Positions 7,849 through 18,002 of a stretch of 50,347 bases of DNA are shown here, in pieces. Numbering within the stretch: position 1 is the first letter of the stretch; each line of letters opens with the position of its first letter. Origin of the DNA: Phocoenobacter atlanticus (GTDB lineage: Bacteria > Pseudomonadota > Gammaproteobacteria > Enterobacterales > Pasteurellaceae). The stretch lies in NCBI RefSeq assembly GCF_030764225.1, contig NZ_JASAXH010000017.1; one strand, given 5' to 3'. The translations under genes and the position numbers were made by a program. The notes beneath the pieces are model-generated. The model made no database searches. It saw only the letters and a list, made by a program, of their open reading frames with translations, and was not told the origin of the DNA.

Positions 7849-9078
7849 ATGAAAAAAACTACCCCCTCTATATTTGGAGGTGCTTGTATTATAGCCAGTG
7901 TCTGTGTGGGTGCTGGAATGCTTGCTATCCCAATAAAAGGTGCAGGTGCTTGGACAATATATTCAACAATTGCATTAATTTTTACAATGTTGATGATGAC
8001 TCTTTCAGGTTGGCTCTTATTGGAAGCATATAAAAAATATGAATTTAGTGCCTCATTTAGTACCGTCACAAAAGATCTTCTAGGAAGTAAAATTAATTTG
8101 ATCAATAACCTAGCGGTATATTTTGTTGGAGGTATTTTACTTTATGCCTACACAACAGTTGCAGGGCTTACCTTAAATGGACTTTTTGATAATACATTTG
8201 GTGAATATTCTCAAGGAATTTGGTCAATAATTTTTGTATTCGTTTTTTCTGGATTAGTATGGCATTCAACTAAATCCGTTGATCGTATTTCGGTATTACT
8301 CATTTTAGTGATGGTATTTACCTTTATCTTCGGCGTATCAGGACTGGCAAGCAATATTGATATGAAAGTCTTACTTGATACAGGTAATGAAAATGGCGAT
8401 TATACACTATTTGCTGCAGCAATGTTGCCAGTTGCATTAACGTCATTTGGTTATCATCATAGTGTTGCTTCAATGCGTTTGTATTATAAATCTGAAACTA
8501 AAGCAAAATATGCGATTGTAGGAGGAACAACAATCGCCTTAGTTCTTTATTTACTTTGGACATTTAGTATTTTTGGTAATTTACCACGATCAGATTTTAA
8601 ACAAGTCTTTGAAAATGGTGGAGAATGGCAGGCACTACTTGGTGCATTAGGTCAAGTTGTTGAATCTAAAACTGTTGAAAATATTATTAATGCCTTCTCA
8701 ATGGCGGCAGTATTATCTTCATTCATTGGTGTTGGTTTAGGGGTATTTGATTATTTAGCTGATTTCTTCAAATTTGATGATACCAAAATTGGACGAACCA
8801 AATCTTGGGCAGTGACATTCTTACCACCACTTATATTGTCAGTGAAATACCCTTTTGGTTTTGTGACAGCGATTGGGTATGCAGGAGCGGTTGCGACAAT
8901 TTGGACTTGTATTATTCCAGCATTGTTAGTGAAAAAAGCACGTGAGAGAAATGGTATAGAAGGGTTTCATATTGGTGGCGGAAATATACTGTTAGGTATT
9001 TTAATTCTATTTGGAATTAGTGTTGCTATTATTCACTTCCTTGATATGTTTGGTGTATTGCCAACCTTTACAGGTTAG
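7849..9078 (+). CDS. tnaB: Tryptophan permease (aromatic amino acid transporter)
   Basis: 409 residues with about eleven membrane spans, of the Mtr/TnaB/TyrP hydroxy/aromatic amino acid permease family: opening IFGGACIIASVCVGAGMLAI and the HHSVASMRLYY segment near residue 204. It imports tryptophan for TnaA. It has AAGGAG at 7838-7843 ahead of the start. It lies 74 bases after tnaA, separated by a strong hairpin, in the usual tnaCAB order. Confidence 0.93.
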   Translation: MKKTTPSIFGGACIIASVCVGAGMLAIPIKGAGAWTIYSTIALIFTMLMMTLSGWLLLEAYKKYEFSASFSTVTKDLLGSKINLINNLAVYFVGGILLYAYTTVAGLTLNGLFDNTFGEYSQGIWSIIFVFVFSGLVWHSTKSVDRISVLLILVMVFTFIFGVSGLASNIDMKVLLDTGNENGDYTLFAAAMLPVALTSFGYHHSVASMRLYYKSETKAKYAIVGGTTIALVLYLLWTFSIFGNLPRSDFKQVFENGGEWQALLGALGQVVESKTVENIINAFSMAAVLSSFIGVGLGVFDYLADFFKFDDTKIGRTKSWAVTFLPPLILSVKYPFGFVTAIGYAGAVATIWTCIIPALLVKKARERNGIEGFHIGGGNILLGILILFGISVAIIHFLDMFGVLPTFTG

Positions 9079-9109
9079 TTTGATCAAATTTACAAATTCA
9101 ACATACCAG

Positions 9110-9139
9110 ATATAGGCAGGGCAGATGCTCTGTCTATAT
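9110..9139. terminator. Putative bidirectional terminator between tnaB and the asparaginase gene
   Basis: The imperfect inverted repeat 9110-9122 / 9127-9139 (ATATAGGCAGGGC with GCTCTGTCTATAT) forms a 13-bp stem with G-U pairs and a four-base loop. It is flanked by a second inverted pair ATTTACAAATT / AATTTGTAAAT. It lies between convergent genes; no long T tract follows, so strength is uncertain. Confidence 0.5.
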
Positions 9140-9215
9140 ATGAAATATTAAATTTGTAAATGTTCAATTTTATTTATCAAATAGCTGTAATATTATTACC
9201 AAAATTACTCATAAA

Positions 9216-10181
9216 TCAGAAATAATCACTAATCGACTGATTTAATTGTTGATTAAGTAAAATTAATAATTTAATTCTTGCTTTTTGACCACTTAAACCA
9301 GTCGTAAAGATCACCCCTTCTTGTTTTAATCTACAGCCTCCACCAAGATAGTCATAAACATCCTGCGTGACGCCATTAAAGGCTCTAGAAACCAGTACAA
9401 CGGGGATGTTGGCATTTAATAGGGCAGAAACGCCTGCCAAACAAGTTGGTGGTAAATTTCCTGCACCTAATGCCTCAATAACCACACCATCGCATTCACT
9501 GTTTGCCAAATATTTCAATAATTCACTGTTCATTCCTGCATACGCTTTGATCAATGCTACATTAGTTTTTTCTAAATGTTCAAAAGGAAAATGTTCATAG
9601 TGAGTTAAACGTTGAAAATATAACACTTTATCTTTGGCAATTAAGCCACAAGGTCCAAAAGTTGGGGTTTGAAAGGTTGCGACATTGGTGGTATGTGTTT
9701 TAGTGACAAATTTTGCATTGTGAATTTCATCATTCATTACCACTAAAACGCCACGTCCTACACTTTCAGGACTTAATGCCACTAAAATAGCATTTTGTAA
9801 ATTCACTAAGCCATCAGAACCTAACTCGTTACTTGAACGCATTGCCCCTGTGATGGTAATAGGAATATCGGTATCAATACTTAATTCAAGAAAATAAGCG
9901 GTTTCTTCAAGGGTATCTGTACCGTGCGTAATCACAATGCCCGTATAACCCTCTTCAAAAATCGCTCGTTCAATTCTATTTTTTAAATAAATCCAATGGG
10001 TTAAATCAATATGCGGCGAAGGGACGTTAAAAATAGCCTCTTGCTCAATTTTAGTTGAAATATGTAACTTGTTTAGTGAATTTATTAATGGATTATTTTG
10101 AGAAGGAATAACACGTCCTTCTTCATCTTCACTCATTGAAATTGTGCCACCCGTATGTAATATTAATAGTTTATTGACCAT
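9216..10181 (-). CDS. Asparaginase, cytoplasmic
   Basis: 321 residues with both asparaginase threonine motifs: LLILHTGGTISMS at the N-terminus and ITHGTDTLEETAYFLEL near residue 83. TGAMRSSNELGSDG near 112 is also conserved. There is no signal peptide, so it should act in the cytoplasm, hydrolysing asparagine to aspartate and ammonia. It resembles the AnsA/AnsZ group of short asparaginases; which named subtype is not clear. It stands alone, convergent with tnaB and divergent from ppx. Confidence 0.88.
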   Translation of the reverse strand: MVNKLLILHTGGTISMSEDEEGRVIPSQNNPLINSLNKLHISTKIEQEAIFNVPSPHIDLTHWIYLKNRIERAIFEEGYTGIVITHGTDTLEETAYFLELSIDTDIPITITGAMRSSNELGSDGLVNLQNAILVALSPESVGRGVLVVMNDEIHNAKFVTKTHTTNVATFQTPTFGPCGLIAKDKVLYFQRLTHYEHFPFEHLEKTNVALIKAYAGMNSELLKYLANSECDGVVIEALGAGNLPPTCLAGVSALLNANIPVVLVSRAFNGVTQDVYDYLGGGCRLKQEGVIFTTGLSGQKARIKLLILLNQQLNQSISDYF

Positions 10182-10297
10182 ATTCTTTTATTAAGGTTGA
10201 TTAAAATGGGCATTATAAGGTATTTGTAAATTTTTTGAAGAATCTTACCGCTTATTGTATTAGAATATAACGGAATGACAGAAAAAGGGACAAAAAT

Positions 10298-11800
10298 ATG
10301 CAATCAACATCAACGCCTCGTGAATTTGCCGCAATCGATCTTGGCTCAAATAGTTTTCATATGATTATTGCCAGAGTAGTCAATGGTTCAATTCAAATTC
10401 TTTCTCGTATTAAGCGACAAGTACGCTTAGCAGAGGGGTTAAATGAAGAGCGTATATTAAGTGATGAAGCCATTCAACGAGGAGTCGAATGTTTAGCATT
10501 ATTTGCTGACCGCTTACAAGGCTTTGACCCTCAAAATGTAAAGGTGATTGGGACTTATACTTTACGTCGAGCGGTAAATAATACCGAATTTTTACGTCGA
10601 GCGGCAACCGTTTTTCCTTATCCTATTAATATTATTTCAGGGCAAGAAGAAGCGACGTTAATTTATTTAGGTGCAAGTCATACTCAGCCAGAAACAGGCA
10701 GAAAACTGATTATTGATATTGGTGGTGGCTCAACGGAAATGTGTATTGGAGATAATTTCTTACCTATTCGAGCAGAAAGCCGTCATATGGGGTGTGTCAG
10801 TTTTGCACAACGTTTTTTCCCTCAAGGGGAGTTAAATTCAGAGTGTTTTGAACAGGCTTATCAGCTTGCTATTGAAAAAATTGAAGATTTAGAAATGGAT
10901 TATCGTACTTTGGGTTGGAAACACGTCTTAGGCTCATCAGGAACAATTAAAACGGTGAGTTGTGTATTAAGAGCAAATGGCTATAAAGATGGTTTTATTA
11001 CTCAAGAACGATTACAACATTTGATTGAAAAATGCCTCACTTTTACTTCATTAAATGATATTCAACTAAAAGGATTACTTAAAGAACGTGCCGATGTTTT
11101 TGTACCTGGATTAGCAATTTTAAAAGCCCTATTTAATACTTTTCAAATTGAATCAATGCGATATTCGGATGGTGCAGTACGAGAAGGGATAATGTACAGT
11201 TTAGATGAATACGCTCAAGTTTCGGATATTCGACAACGCACTGCAGATTCATTAGCTTTACAATTTAATATTGATTTACAGCAAGCCTTAAGAGTAGAAG
11301 AGTGTGCGATACAACTCTTTAATCAAGTGCCTTTTTGGGAAAAACATTTTTTAAGAACAGAATTCTTAGATATATTGAAATGGGCGAGCCAGCTACACGA
11401 AGTAGGCATCACCATTAATCATAACAAATTTAATCATCATTCTAGTTATATTCTAAGTCATATTAATTTACCTGGTTTTGATTATGAGCAACAGCAATTA
11501 CTTGCAACCCTCGTTCGTTATCATATTCAAGATATTAAGCTGAATTATATTCATAGTAGCTATCGTTACAAAAAGCGTAATATTATTACCTTATTGCGTA
11601 TATTCCGCTTAGCAACCTTGTTAAGTCGCTCTCGTCAAGCAAGCGTGATACCTCAATACATTAAATTAAATATCAAAGAAAATGATTGGTATTTGGAATT
11701 TGAGCCAGATTACCTCGCTCAAAACCTGCTTGTTACGGCAGATTTAAAAGCTGAACAAAAAGAGCTACAAGCGGTAGGATTTAAGTTAGAATTTGCATAA
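10298..11800 (+). CDS. ppx: Exopolyphosphatase
   Basis: 500 residues. The actin-like ATPase fold shows EFAAIDLGSNSFHMIIARV at the start and VIDIGGGSTE-type IIDIGGGSTEM near residue 146. The C-terminal half has the HD-like domain with LHEVGITINHNKFNHHSSYI near 366. The N-terminal and C-terminal wording follows Ppx more closely than GppA. It cleaves terminal phosphates from polyphosphate and may also hydrolyse pppGpp. It is a single gene, convergent with ybeY only nine bases away. An uptake-signal core occurs inside the gene at 11767-11775. Confidence 0.93.
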   Translation: MQSTSTPREFAAIDLGSNSFHMIIARVVNGSIQILSRIKRQVRLAEGLNEERILSDEAIQRGVECLALFADRLQGFDPQNVKVIGTYTLRRAVNNTEFLRRAATVFPYPINIISGQEEATLIYLGASHTQPETGRKLIIDIGGGSTEMCIGDNFLPIRAESRHMGCVSFAQRFFPQGELNSECFEQAYQLAIEKIEDLEMDYRTLGWKHVLGSSGTIKTVSCVLRANGYKDGFITQERLQHLIEKCLTFTSLNDIQLKGLLKERADVFVPGLAILKALFNTFQIESMRYSDGAVREGIMYSLDEYAQVSDIRQRTADSLALQFNIDLQQALRVEECAIQLFNQVPFWEKHFLRTEFLDILKWASQLHEVGITINHNKFNHHSSYILSHINLPGFDYEQQQLLATLVRYHIQDIKLNYIHSSYRYKKRNIITLLRIFRLATLLSRSRQASVIPQYIKLNIKENDWYLEFEPDYLAQNLLVTADLKAEQKELQAVGFKLEFA

Positions 11801-11809
11801 AATTTAAGA

Positions 11810-12292
11810 TTATACCTTTTCACAAAGGTAGGGATCAGCAAATCCCATTGATTGCATAATGTTAGCTTCGAGATTCTCCATTTCTTCGGCTTCGGCATCT
11901 ACAATATGATCGTAACCCAGCAAATGTAGGGTACCGTGAACCGTTAAATGTGCCCAGTGAGACTCTAATGCGATTTGTTGCTCTTTCGCCTCTCTTTCTA
12001 CGACTTGACGACAAATTACCAAATCTCCAAGCAAAGGCAATTCAATCCCTTCTGGCATTTCAAAAGGAAATGACAGCACATTGGTGGATTTATCCTTACC
12101 TCGATACGTTAAATTTAAGTGATGGCTTTCCGTTTCATCAACAAGACGAATGGTGATTTCTGTATCCGCAAAATCTTCTGTTTGCGCTTCCAAAATAAGA
12201 GCTTGTTGCACCCAATAAGTAAATTTCTCTAAAGAGGGCAGATCAGACTGATCTTCGGTTACAATTTGTAAATCAATAATTGGTATATTCAT
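11810..12292 (-). CDS. ybeY: Endoribonuclease YbeY (rRNA maturation)
   Basis: 160 residues ending in the family's zinc site HLTVHGTLHLLGYDH (His-x3-His-x5-His) near residue 113; TNVLSFPFE near 70 is also typical. It is needed for 16S rRNA 3' end processing and ribosome quality control. In many relatives it lies next to ybeZ and corC/ybeX; here it is separated from ybeZ and placed tail-to-tail with ppx. Confidence 0.96.
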   Translation of the reverse strand: MNIPIIDLQIVTEDQSDLPSLEKFTYWVQQALILEAQTEDFADTEITIRLVDETESHHLNLTYRGKDKSTNVLSFPFEMPEGIELPLLGDLVICRQVVEREAKEQQIALESHWAHLTVHGTLHLLGYDHIVDAEAEEMENLEANIMQSMGFADPYLCEKV

Positions 12293-12379
12293 TATATAGT
12301 TAGTTTAAGTGTTAGAATAATAATCGTATAATTATATCAGCAACGTAGATGTACATTTATTTGTTTTAATTATAAAAAT

Positions 12380-12447
12380 CAAGCGGTAGGATTTTCGCAT
12401 TTTTTTGCAAAAAGTGAAAGTAATCTTACCGCTTGAATTATTTTTTT
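12380..12447 (+). terminator. Inverted uptake-signal pair with T run (terminator-like)
   Basis: CAAGCGGTAGGATT (12380-12393) and AATCTTACCGCTTG (12422-12435) form a 14-bp stem with one G-U, followed by seven T at 12441-12447. The loop contains TTTTTTTGCAAA, part of the extended uptake signal. It sits between two divergent genes, where a terminator is not expected. Confidence 0.65.
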
Positions 12448-12530
12448 ATCTATTTAACAAAAAATATACCTTTTATTGAAGAGTTGGTAGAATAATACAG
12501 TAAAAATTTATTTTGAGGAGCAAATAAAAA

Positions 12531-13823
<1,293 letters not shown>

Positions 13824-13866
13824 TTACTATAGGGTATATTTAATGTCAGATTGTAATTAAAGTTTT

Positions 13867-14001
13867 AGCCCCCCTCCTAGCCTCCCCCCGCAAGCAGAGG
13901 GAGGAATTTTTTGTATAGATTTGAAAATTATTTCTAGAAAACAGCTAGGAACTTCTTAAATCCCCTCCTCCGCTTGCGGGGGAGGGCTAGGGAGGGGGCA
14001 T
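13867..14001. repeat. GC-rich REP-like inverted repeat pair
   Basis: Two C- or G-rich arms of about 43 bases (13867-13909 and 13957-14001) are near-perfect inverted copies of each other, separated by about 47 AT-rich bases. Each arm is itself a hairpin, pairing CCTCC-rich and GGAGG-rich halves around a GC-AA-GC turn. The arms contrast sharply with the AT-rich surroundings. The shape resembles paired REP/BIME or a small non-autonomous element. It lies between paeA and the EamA gene and contains no ORF. Confidence 0.8.
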
Positions 14002-14066
14002 GTTTTTGGTATTAATTTTTTTGTGTTAATAGTTAAAAGTTTACGGTTACCTTGAGGGTGTATCTA

Positions 14067-14957
14067 GTGAATAATCGTGTTATTCCAATTTTATATGTTA
14101 GCTTAATGGGATTTATTTTTCCCATTATGCGTTTTATGAGCCTTCATTTTGATACGATCAATAATAATGCAGTACGATTTTTGTCAGGAGGCTTAGTCCT
14201 TACTTTTATCATTCTATTTAAATTTAGAGCTGAAATCAGAAAAATCATAAGTGATCCTACCTTAATCATAAAATTACTCATTTTGGGTATTTTTATGGTT
14301 GGGAATATGTATTTTTTTATTAATGGATTACAACAAACCTCTGCGGTAACAGGAAGTCTTTTTGGTATTTTAGCAATGCCTTTAGCCATTTTAATGGCAG
14401 CACTTTTTTTTGAAGATGAGCGGACTCGCTGTAAACAAAAACGCTTTTATTTAGGCGCAATAATCACTTTTTTAGGTTCTTTTATTTTTATCTTTTTTGC
14501 AAAACAACCGAATATAGAACAGAACTTTTTAATGGGAAGTTTGTTTCTTGGCATTTCTATTTTTATTCAATCCATTCAGAATATCTTTGTTAAAACCATT
14601 TCTAAACAATTACACAGTGTGGTAATCAGTGCTTCAACAGCCAGTATCGCAGGGCTTATTTATTTACTTATAGCAATTCAGACCCAAAAAATCACACAAC
14701 TACAAACGGTTGAATGGTCGCTACTGATTGGATTAAGCTGTGCAGGGGTTTATGGCATATTGGTCGGAATGTTTATGTCGTTCTATATAATGTCTACACA
14801 AGGCGTTGTGATTTTTAATGTTATTCGTCTTACCGTTCCTATTTCTACTGCGATAACAAGTTATTTTATACTTGGAGAAACAATTAATATTTATCAAGTG
14901 ATTGGGGCTGCGGTGGTGATTTTGGGTAGTGTTATTGTATTAAAAACAAAAAATTAG
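14067..14957 (+). CDS. EamA/DMT-family transporter
   Basis: About 296 residues with roughly ten hydrophobic spans in two repeated halves, as in drug/metabolite transporters of the EamA family; the second half ends SYFILGETINIYQVIGAAVV, a typical EamA ending. GTG at 14067 is chosen because GAGGG lies eight bases upstream; TTG at 14052 and GTG at 14058 are in frame but overlap that ribosome-binding site. Substrate is unknown. It follows the REP-like repeat and is convergent with the BASS transporter gene. Confidence 0.82.
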   Translation: MNNRVIPILYVSLMGFIFPIMRFMSLHFDTINNNAVRFLSGGLVLTFIILFKFRAEIRKIISDPTLIIKLLILGIFMVGNMYFFINGLQQTSAVTGSLFGILAMPLAILMAALFFEDERTRCKQKRFYLGAIITFLGSFIFIFFAKQPNIEQNFLMGSLFLGISIFIQSIQNIFVKTISKQLHSVVISASTASIAGLIYLLIAIQTQKITQLQTVEWSLLIGLSCAGVYGILVGMFMSFYIMSTQGVVIFNVIRLTVPISTAITSYFILGETINIYQVIGAAVVILGSVIVLKTKN

Positions 14958-14977
14958 CTAAGCGATCCTTAATTATA

Positions 14978-15029
14978 AGCGGGTACATTTATACAAAAAA
15001 TTACAAAAAGTTTGAATAATGTAACCGCT
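14978..15029. terminator. Bidirectional terminator-like inverted repeat
   Basis: AGCGGGTACATT (14978-14989) and AATGTAACCGCT (15018-15029) pair with one wobble. The arms are degenerate uptake-signal cores. It lies between the convergent EamA and BASS genes. Confidence 0.55.
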
Positions 15030-15042
15030 ATGATTTTAGGTT

Positions 15043-16008
15043 TTAGACTTTCTGTCCAAATATTCTATCACTCAATTTTACATACCACGCCGCAGCTTGT
15101 ACTTGAATGATATATGCCATTGCGATAACAATAGAAATTTCTGCACCTGATTCTCCAAATACGGTCATTGCAATAGCCAGTGCAATCGATAAATTTCGCA
15201 TTACTGTGCCATAAACGACGGCAATGGCATCTTCTCGATTAAAAAACACCTTAGCCACAATGGTACTTAACGCGAAATTAATAACATATAAAATAATGAT
15301 AGGCGTTAAATAACTGATAAGTACAGTAGGCTCTGCGGTTATGGATTTGGCTTTTAGTGCCATTGCCACAAATACAATACCTAATACTCCTAATGTTGAA
15401 AACATCGGAACTTTGGGTTTAATATTTTTTTGATAGTGTTCTTGACCAAATTTTTTTACTAAATATTTACGAGTCACTAATCCCATAAACATAGGTAAGA
15501 AAACCACAAACGTAATGGAGGTAAACACTTGTTGTACAGGAATTTCAATACTTTTTCCCATTAACCATTTGGCATATAAAGGTGTGGCAATAGAGCCTAA
15601 AATAAGTCCAAATACGGTCATTTGGATTGCTGCATTGATATTGCCTTTGGCAAACCCTGTCCAAGAAATGGTCATTCCACTGGTAGGGAGTAGGGCAACA
15701 AATAAAATGCCTAATCGAATTAAAGGTTGTTCAGGAAAGAATAGTTTTCCTAAAAAGAAGGCAATAAAAGGGATAACGGCAAAATTTAAAAATTGTGCCA
15801 CAATCTGTGCTTTTAATCCTTTAGGTGATAAAACTGCTTCAAGTTTTAAGTTAATCATCATTGGATAAACCATTAAAAAAGTTAATGGGACAATGGTGAT
15901 TTTTAAAAAACGCATATCAAAAATAGACCCACTGCTAATTCCCAAAATCATTACGATTGGAATTGCCCAAACTAAATTTTTTTGAATAACTGCTAATATT
16001 TTCCACAT
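15043..16008 (-). CDS. BASS-superfamily transporter, ACR3 (arsenite permease)-like
   Basis: 321 residues with about ten membrane spans. The region LLPTSGMTISWTGFAKGN near residue 107 and the late VVYGTVMRNLSIALAIAM near 263 resemble the ACR3/bile acid:sodium symporter superfamily. In ACR3 arsenite pumps the first motif carries an essential cysteine (CIAMV-like); here that position is Ser/Gly, so arsenite export is doubtful. It is last in a same-strand series after the DsrE gene but separated from it by 81 bases containing a hairpin, so it may be only partly co-transcribed. No arsR or arsC is nearby. Confidence 0.78.
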   Translation of the reverse strand: MWKILAVIQKNLVWAIPIVMILGISSGSIFDMRFLKITIVPLTFLMVYPMMINLKLEAVLSPKGLKAQIVAQFLNFAVIPFIAFFLGKLFFPEQPLIRLGILFVALLPTSGMTISWTGFAKGNINAAIQMTVFGLILGSIATPLYAKWLMGKSIEIPVQQVFTSITFVVFLPMFMGLVTRKYLVKKFGQEHYQKNIKPKVPMFSTLGVLGIVFVAMALKAKSITAEPTVLISYLTPIIILYVINFALSTIVAKVFFNREDAIAVVYGTVMRNLSIALAIAMTVFGESGAEISIVIAMAYIIQVQAAAWYVKLSDRIFGQKV

Positions 16009-16040
16009 AATAAAAATTACAATCCTTAGTTAAAACACAA

Positions 16041-16063
16041 AATGCCACTTAGATAGTGGCATT
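16041..16063 (-). terminator. Hairpin between the dsrE-like gene and the BASS gene
   Basis: AATGCCACT (16041-16049) and AGTGGCATT (16055-16063) form a perfect 9-bp stem with a five-base loop. On the minus strand it is followed by TTTGTGTTTT. It probably terminates or attenuates the upstream operon. Confidence 0.6.
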
Positions 16064-16089
16064 AAAATAATGTTAATCTAAACTCTTCA

Positions 16090-16464
16090 TTAGCTAATTT
16101 GTAATGAACCTTTAGCATTCATAATAAGATCAATCACTTCACCGCCATCAATAATATCAAAACGTGAATCAATTTGTTCTGGAGTGATATTGTTATGAAC
16201 CATACAAGCCTTACAAACTAAGATTTTTCCACCTTTTTCAATGAAGGCTTCTTGTAATGCTTTTAATCCACCAAAAGGGGCACCGATATCAATATTATCA
16301 ATCGTTCCCGAAATAGACATACTTACCGCATCAACCATTAAAATAATCGCTGAAGAATAACCTTTTTCTAGTGCTTTGTTTGCCAGTGTAAAAGCAACTG
16401 TCGGTTTATTTGGGTTGGTTTCATTTTCAAAAATAGTCCCAACATAATCGTAACATTTAGTCAT
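16090..16464 (-). CDS. DsrE-family protein
   Basis: 124 residues with the DsrE/DsrF-like alpha/beta fold pattern: KPTVAFTLANKALEKGYSSAIILM near residue 20, then GGLKALQEAFIEKGGKILVCKACMVHNNI near 65. Cysteines in CKACMV could be the sulfur-carrying residues, as in sulfur relay proteins. Function is not established for this subgroup; a role in handling persulfide or redox sulfur is inference. GAAGG-type ribosome-binding sequence precedes it, 18 bases after the DUF2892 gene. Confidence 0.8.
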   Translation of the reverse strand: MTKCYDYVGTIFENETNPNKPTVAFTLANKALEKGYSSAIILMVDAVSMSISGTIDNIDIGAPFGGLKALQEAFIEKGGKILVCKACMVHNNITPEQIDSRFDIIDGGEVIDLIMNAKGSLQIS

Positions 16465-16482
16465 TTTCTTCTCCTTTTAAAA

Positions 16483-16671
16483 TTAATCTTTTAATCCTAG
16501 TTTACGCAGAATATCTGCCATTAAGCACCATTTTGTAAATCCTGACTGGAATAAGTTTGCCCCTACAAAAAAAGTGAATGCGAACCACCAAGGATTAACA
16601 TAATAGCCCAAGGCAACACTTAGCATAATAAAGCTACCTGCGATAATGTGTAACATATCATTTACTTTCAT
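16483..16671 (-). CDS. Small DUF2892-like inner-membrane protein
   Basis: 62 residues with two membrane spans: HIIAGSFIMLSVALGYY and WWFAFTFFVGANLFQSGFT. The GANLFQSGFTKWCLM segment, with its cysteine, is characteristic of DUF2892/YgaP C-terminal membrane domains, which are commonly linked to rhodanese or sulfur-transfer proteins. It is preceded by AGGAGAAA and lies between the outer-membrane protein gene and the dsrE-like gene, suggesting a shared function. Molecular role unknown. Confidence 0.8.
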   Translation of the reverse strand: MKVNDMLHIIAGSFIMLSVALGYYVNPWWFAFTFFVGANLFQSGFTKWCLMADILRKLGLKD

Positions 16672-16680
16672 TTTTTTCTC

Positions 16681-18000
16681 CTAAAAGTTATATTTTAAAC
16701 GTGTATAGATATTAGAATTTTCTTTAAACTGTCCCCATTGGGTATGTTTATTTTTACCTCCGAAAAGATTTGCCCCTATTTCATAAAACCAATGATCATT
16801 TTGGCGATAACTAATTTTCGGTTTAATATAGAAATCTTTTTCATCGGGTGAATAAAAGGCAAAGATTGACATATTGAGTTTTTGTTGCATTGCCTGCCAA
16901 TTCAAACGTAATGTCAAAGTTTGATGCCATTTATTGATAAGCAAATCAGGATTAAATGAACTCTGTTTCGCTTTTTCATAATTTTGCATTTTTTGAATTA
17001 GATATTGTCCACTTAGTGTGACATTTTGTACTAATTCGTGTTCATAACCTACCAATAAATTAAGTTGATCATTAGGAATAAACGGATTATCTCCTGCTTT
17101 TTCTTCTAGGAAATTCCAATGTGATATTTCAGAATTTGCAACACCGCCCATTAAAGCCCCTCTCACACTTGCACCAAAGGTATTGATTTTAGGGAATTTA
17201 CTTTTCCCCGAAAAAGGATTAAAGGCTGTGGGTTGTGAATATAATCCGTGATAACCATATAACGCATATTCAACACCATTCAGACGTTTAGAAAGCCTTA
17301 ATGCTAATGTACTATTTGATAAATTATTTTTCGGATTTTCTACTTTTACTCTCTGATTTGTGACTTTTCCTAACATCGGATTGTAATAAGCAAAACGTTC
17401 TCCACTAATGTATTCATCGCCATTGAATACGGGTATCCACGCTAAATTAATATTTGCAAAATCATTAAACCAATTAAATTTCACAGCAGGATCAGATTTT
17501 TTTAGATAACTATCATCTCTACCTGAAAGCATTGATTGCCAATCTTTACTAAATAAGTCATTAATAAAAATGTAATCGCCTGTTCCCCAAGTTAATACTT
17601 GTTGTCCTAGGCGTACACTCATTTTGTCATTTAATTTAAAATCAACAAATAGTTCTTTAAGATCTGCTTGTAAACTATGATCGTCAATATCATCAGCAAT
17701 AAGATCTAATTTTGCAGATAAAAAATGCGATCCAAAGTAACGATTGGCGAAAATTTCACTGCGTATTTCAGCCAGACTTTTATCTCGATTGTTTGCAGTA
17801 TGATTATGTGTAAATACACCATAATCCGCTTCAATAAAAGCCCCTATATTCCAATTACTTTTTGACGTGTCGTCATCATTCCATTCTTCTAATTCTTTCT
17901 CAATGTCAGTGGTATTTAAGCCACTGACATCTTGAGCGATTACTGTTGAAGAAACCGAGAGCAGACTACTTAATAATAATGCCCAATATGTTCTTTTCAT
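16681..18000 (-). CDS. DUF1302-like outer-membrane beta-barrel protein
   Basis: About 439 residues: signal peptide MKRTYWALLLSSLLSVSSTVIA, then alternating beta strands and a C-terminal ...TRLKYNF with the terminal aromatic residue expected for BAM-inserted barrels. The LGQQVLTWGTGDYIFINDLF region near residue 145 is the recognisable core of DUF1302-like proteins found next to MMPL/RND exporters. ATG at 18000 is preferred over the in-frame ATG at 18018 because AAGGAAG lies just ahead and it avoids overlap. It probably supplies the outer-membrane component of the export system encoded upstream. Substrate unknown. Confidence 0.8.
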   Translation of the reverse strand: MKRTYWALLLSSLLSVSSTVIAQDVSGLNTTDIEKELEEWNDDDTSKSNWNIGAFIEADYGVFTHNHTANNRDKSLAEIRSEIFANRYFGSHFLSAKLDLIADDIDDHSLQADLKELFVDFKLNDKMSVRLGQQVLTWGTGDYIFINDLFSKDWQSMLSGRDDSYLKKSDPAVKFNWFNDFANINLAWIPVFNGDEYISGERFAYYNPMLGKVTNQRVKVENPKNNLSNSTLALRLSKRLNGVEYALYGYHGLYSQPTAFNPFSGKSKFPKINTFGASVRGALMGGVANSEISHWNFLEEKAGDNPFIPNDQLNLLVGYEHELVQNVTLSGQYLIQKMQNYEKAKQSSFNPDLLINKWHQTLTLRLNWQAMQQKLNMSIFAFYSPDEKDFYIKPKISYRQNDHWFYEIGANLFGGKNKHTQWGQFKENSNIYTRLKYNF

Positions 18001-18002
18001 TG

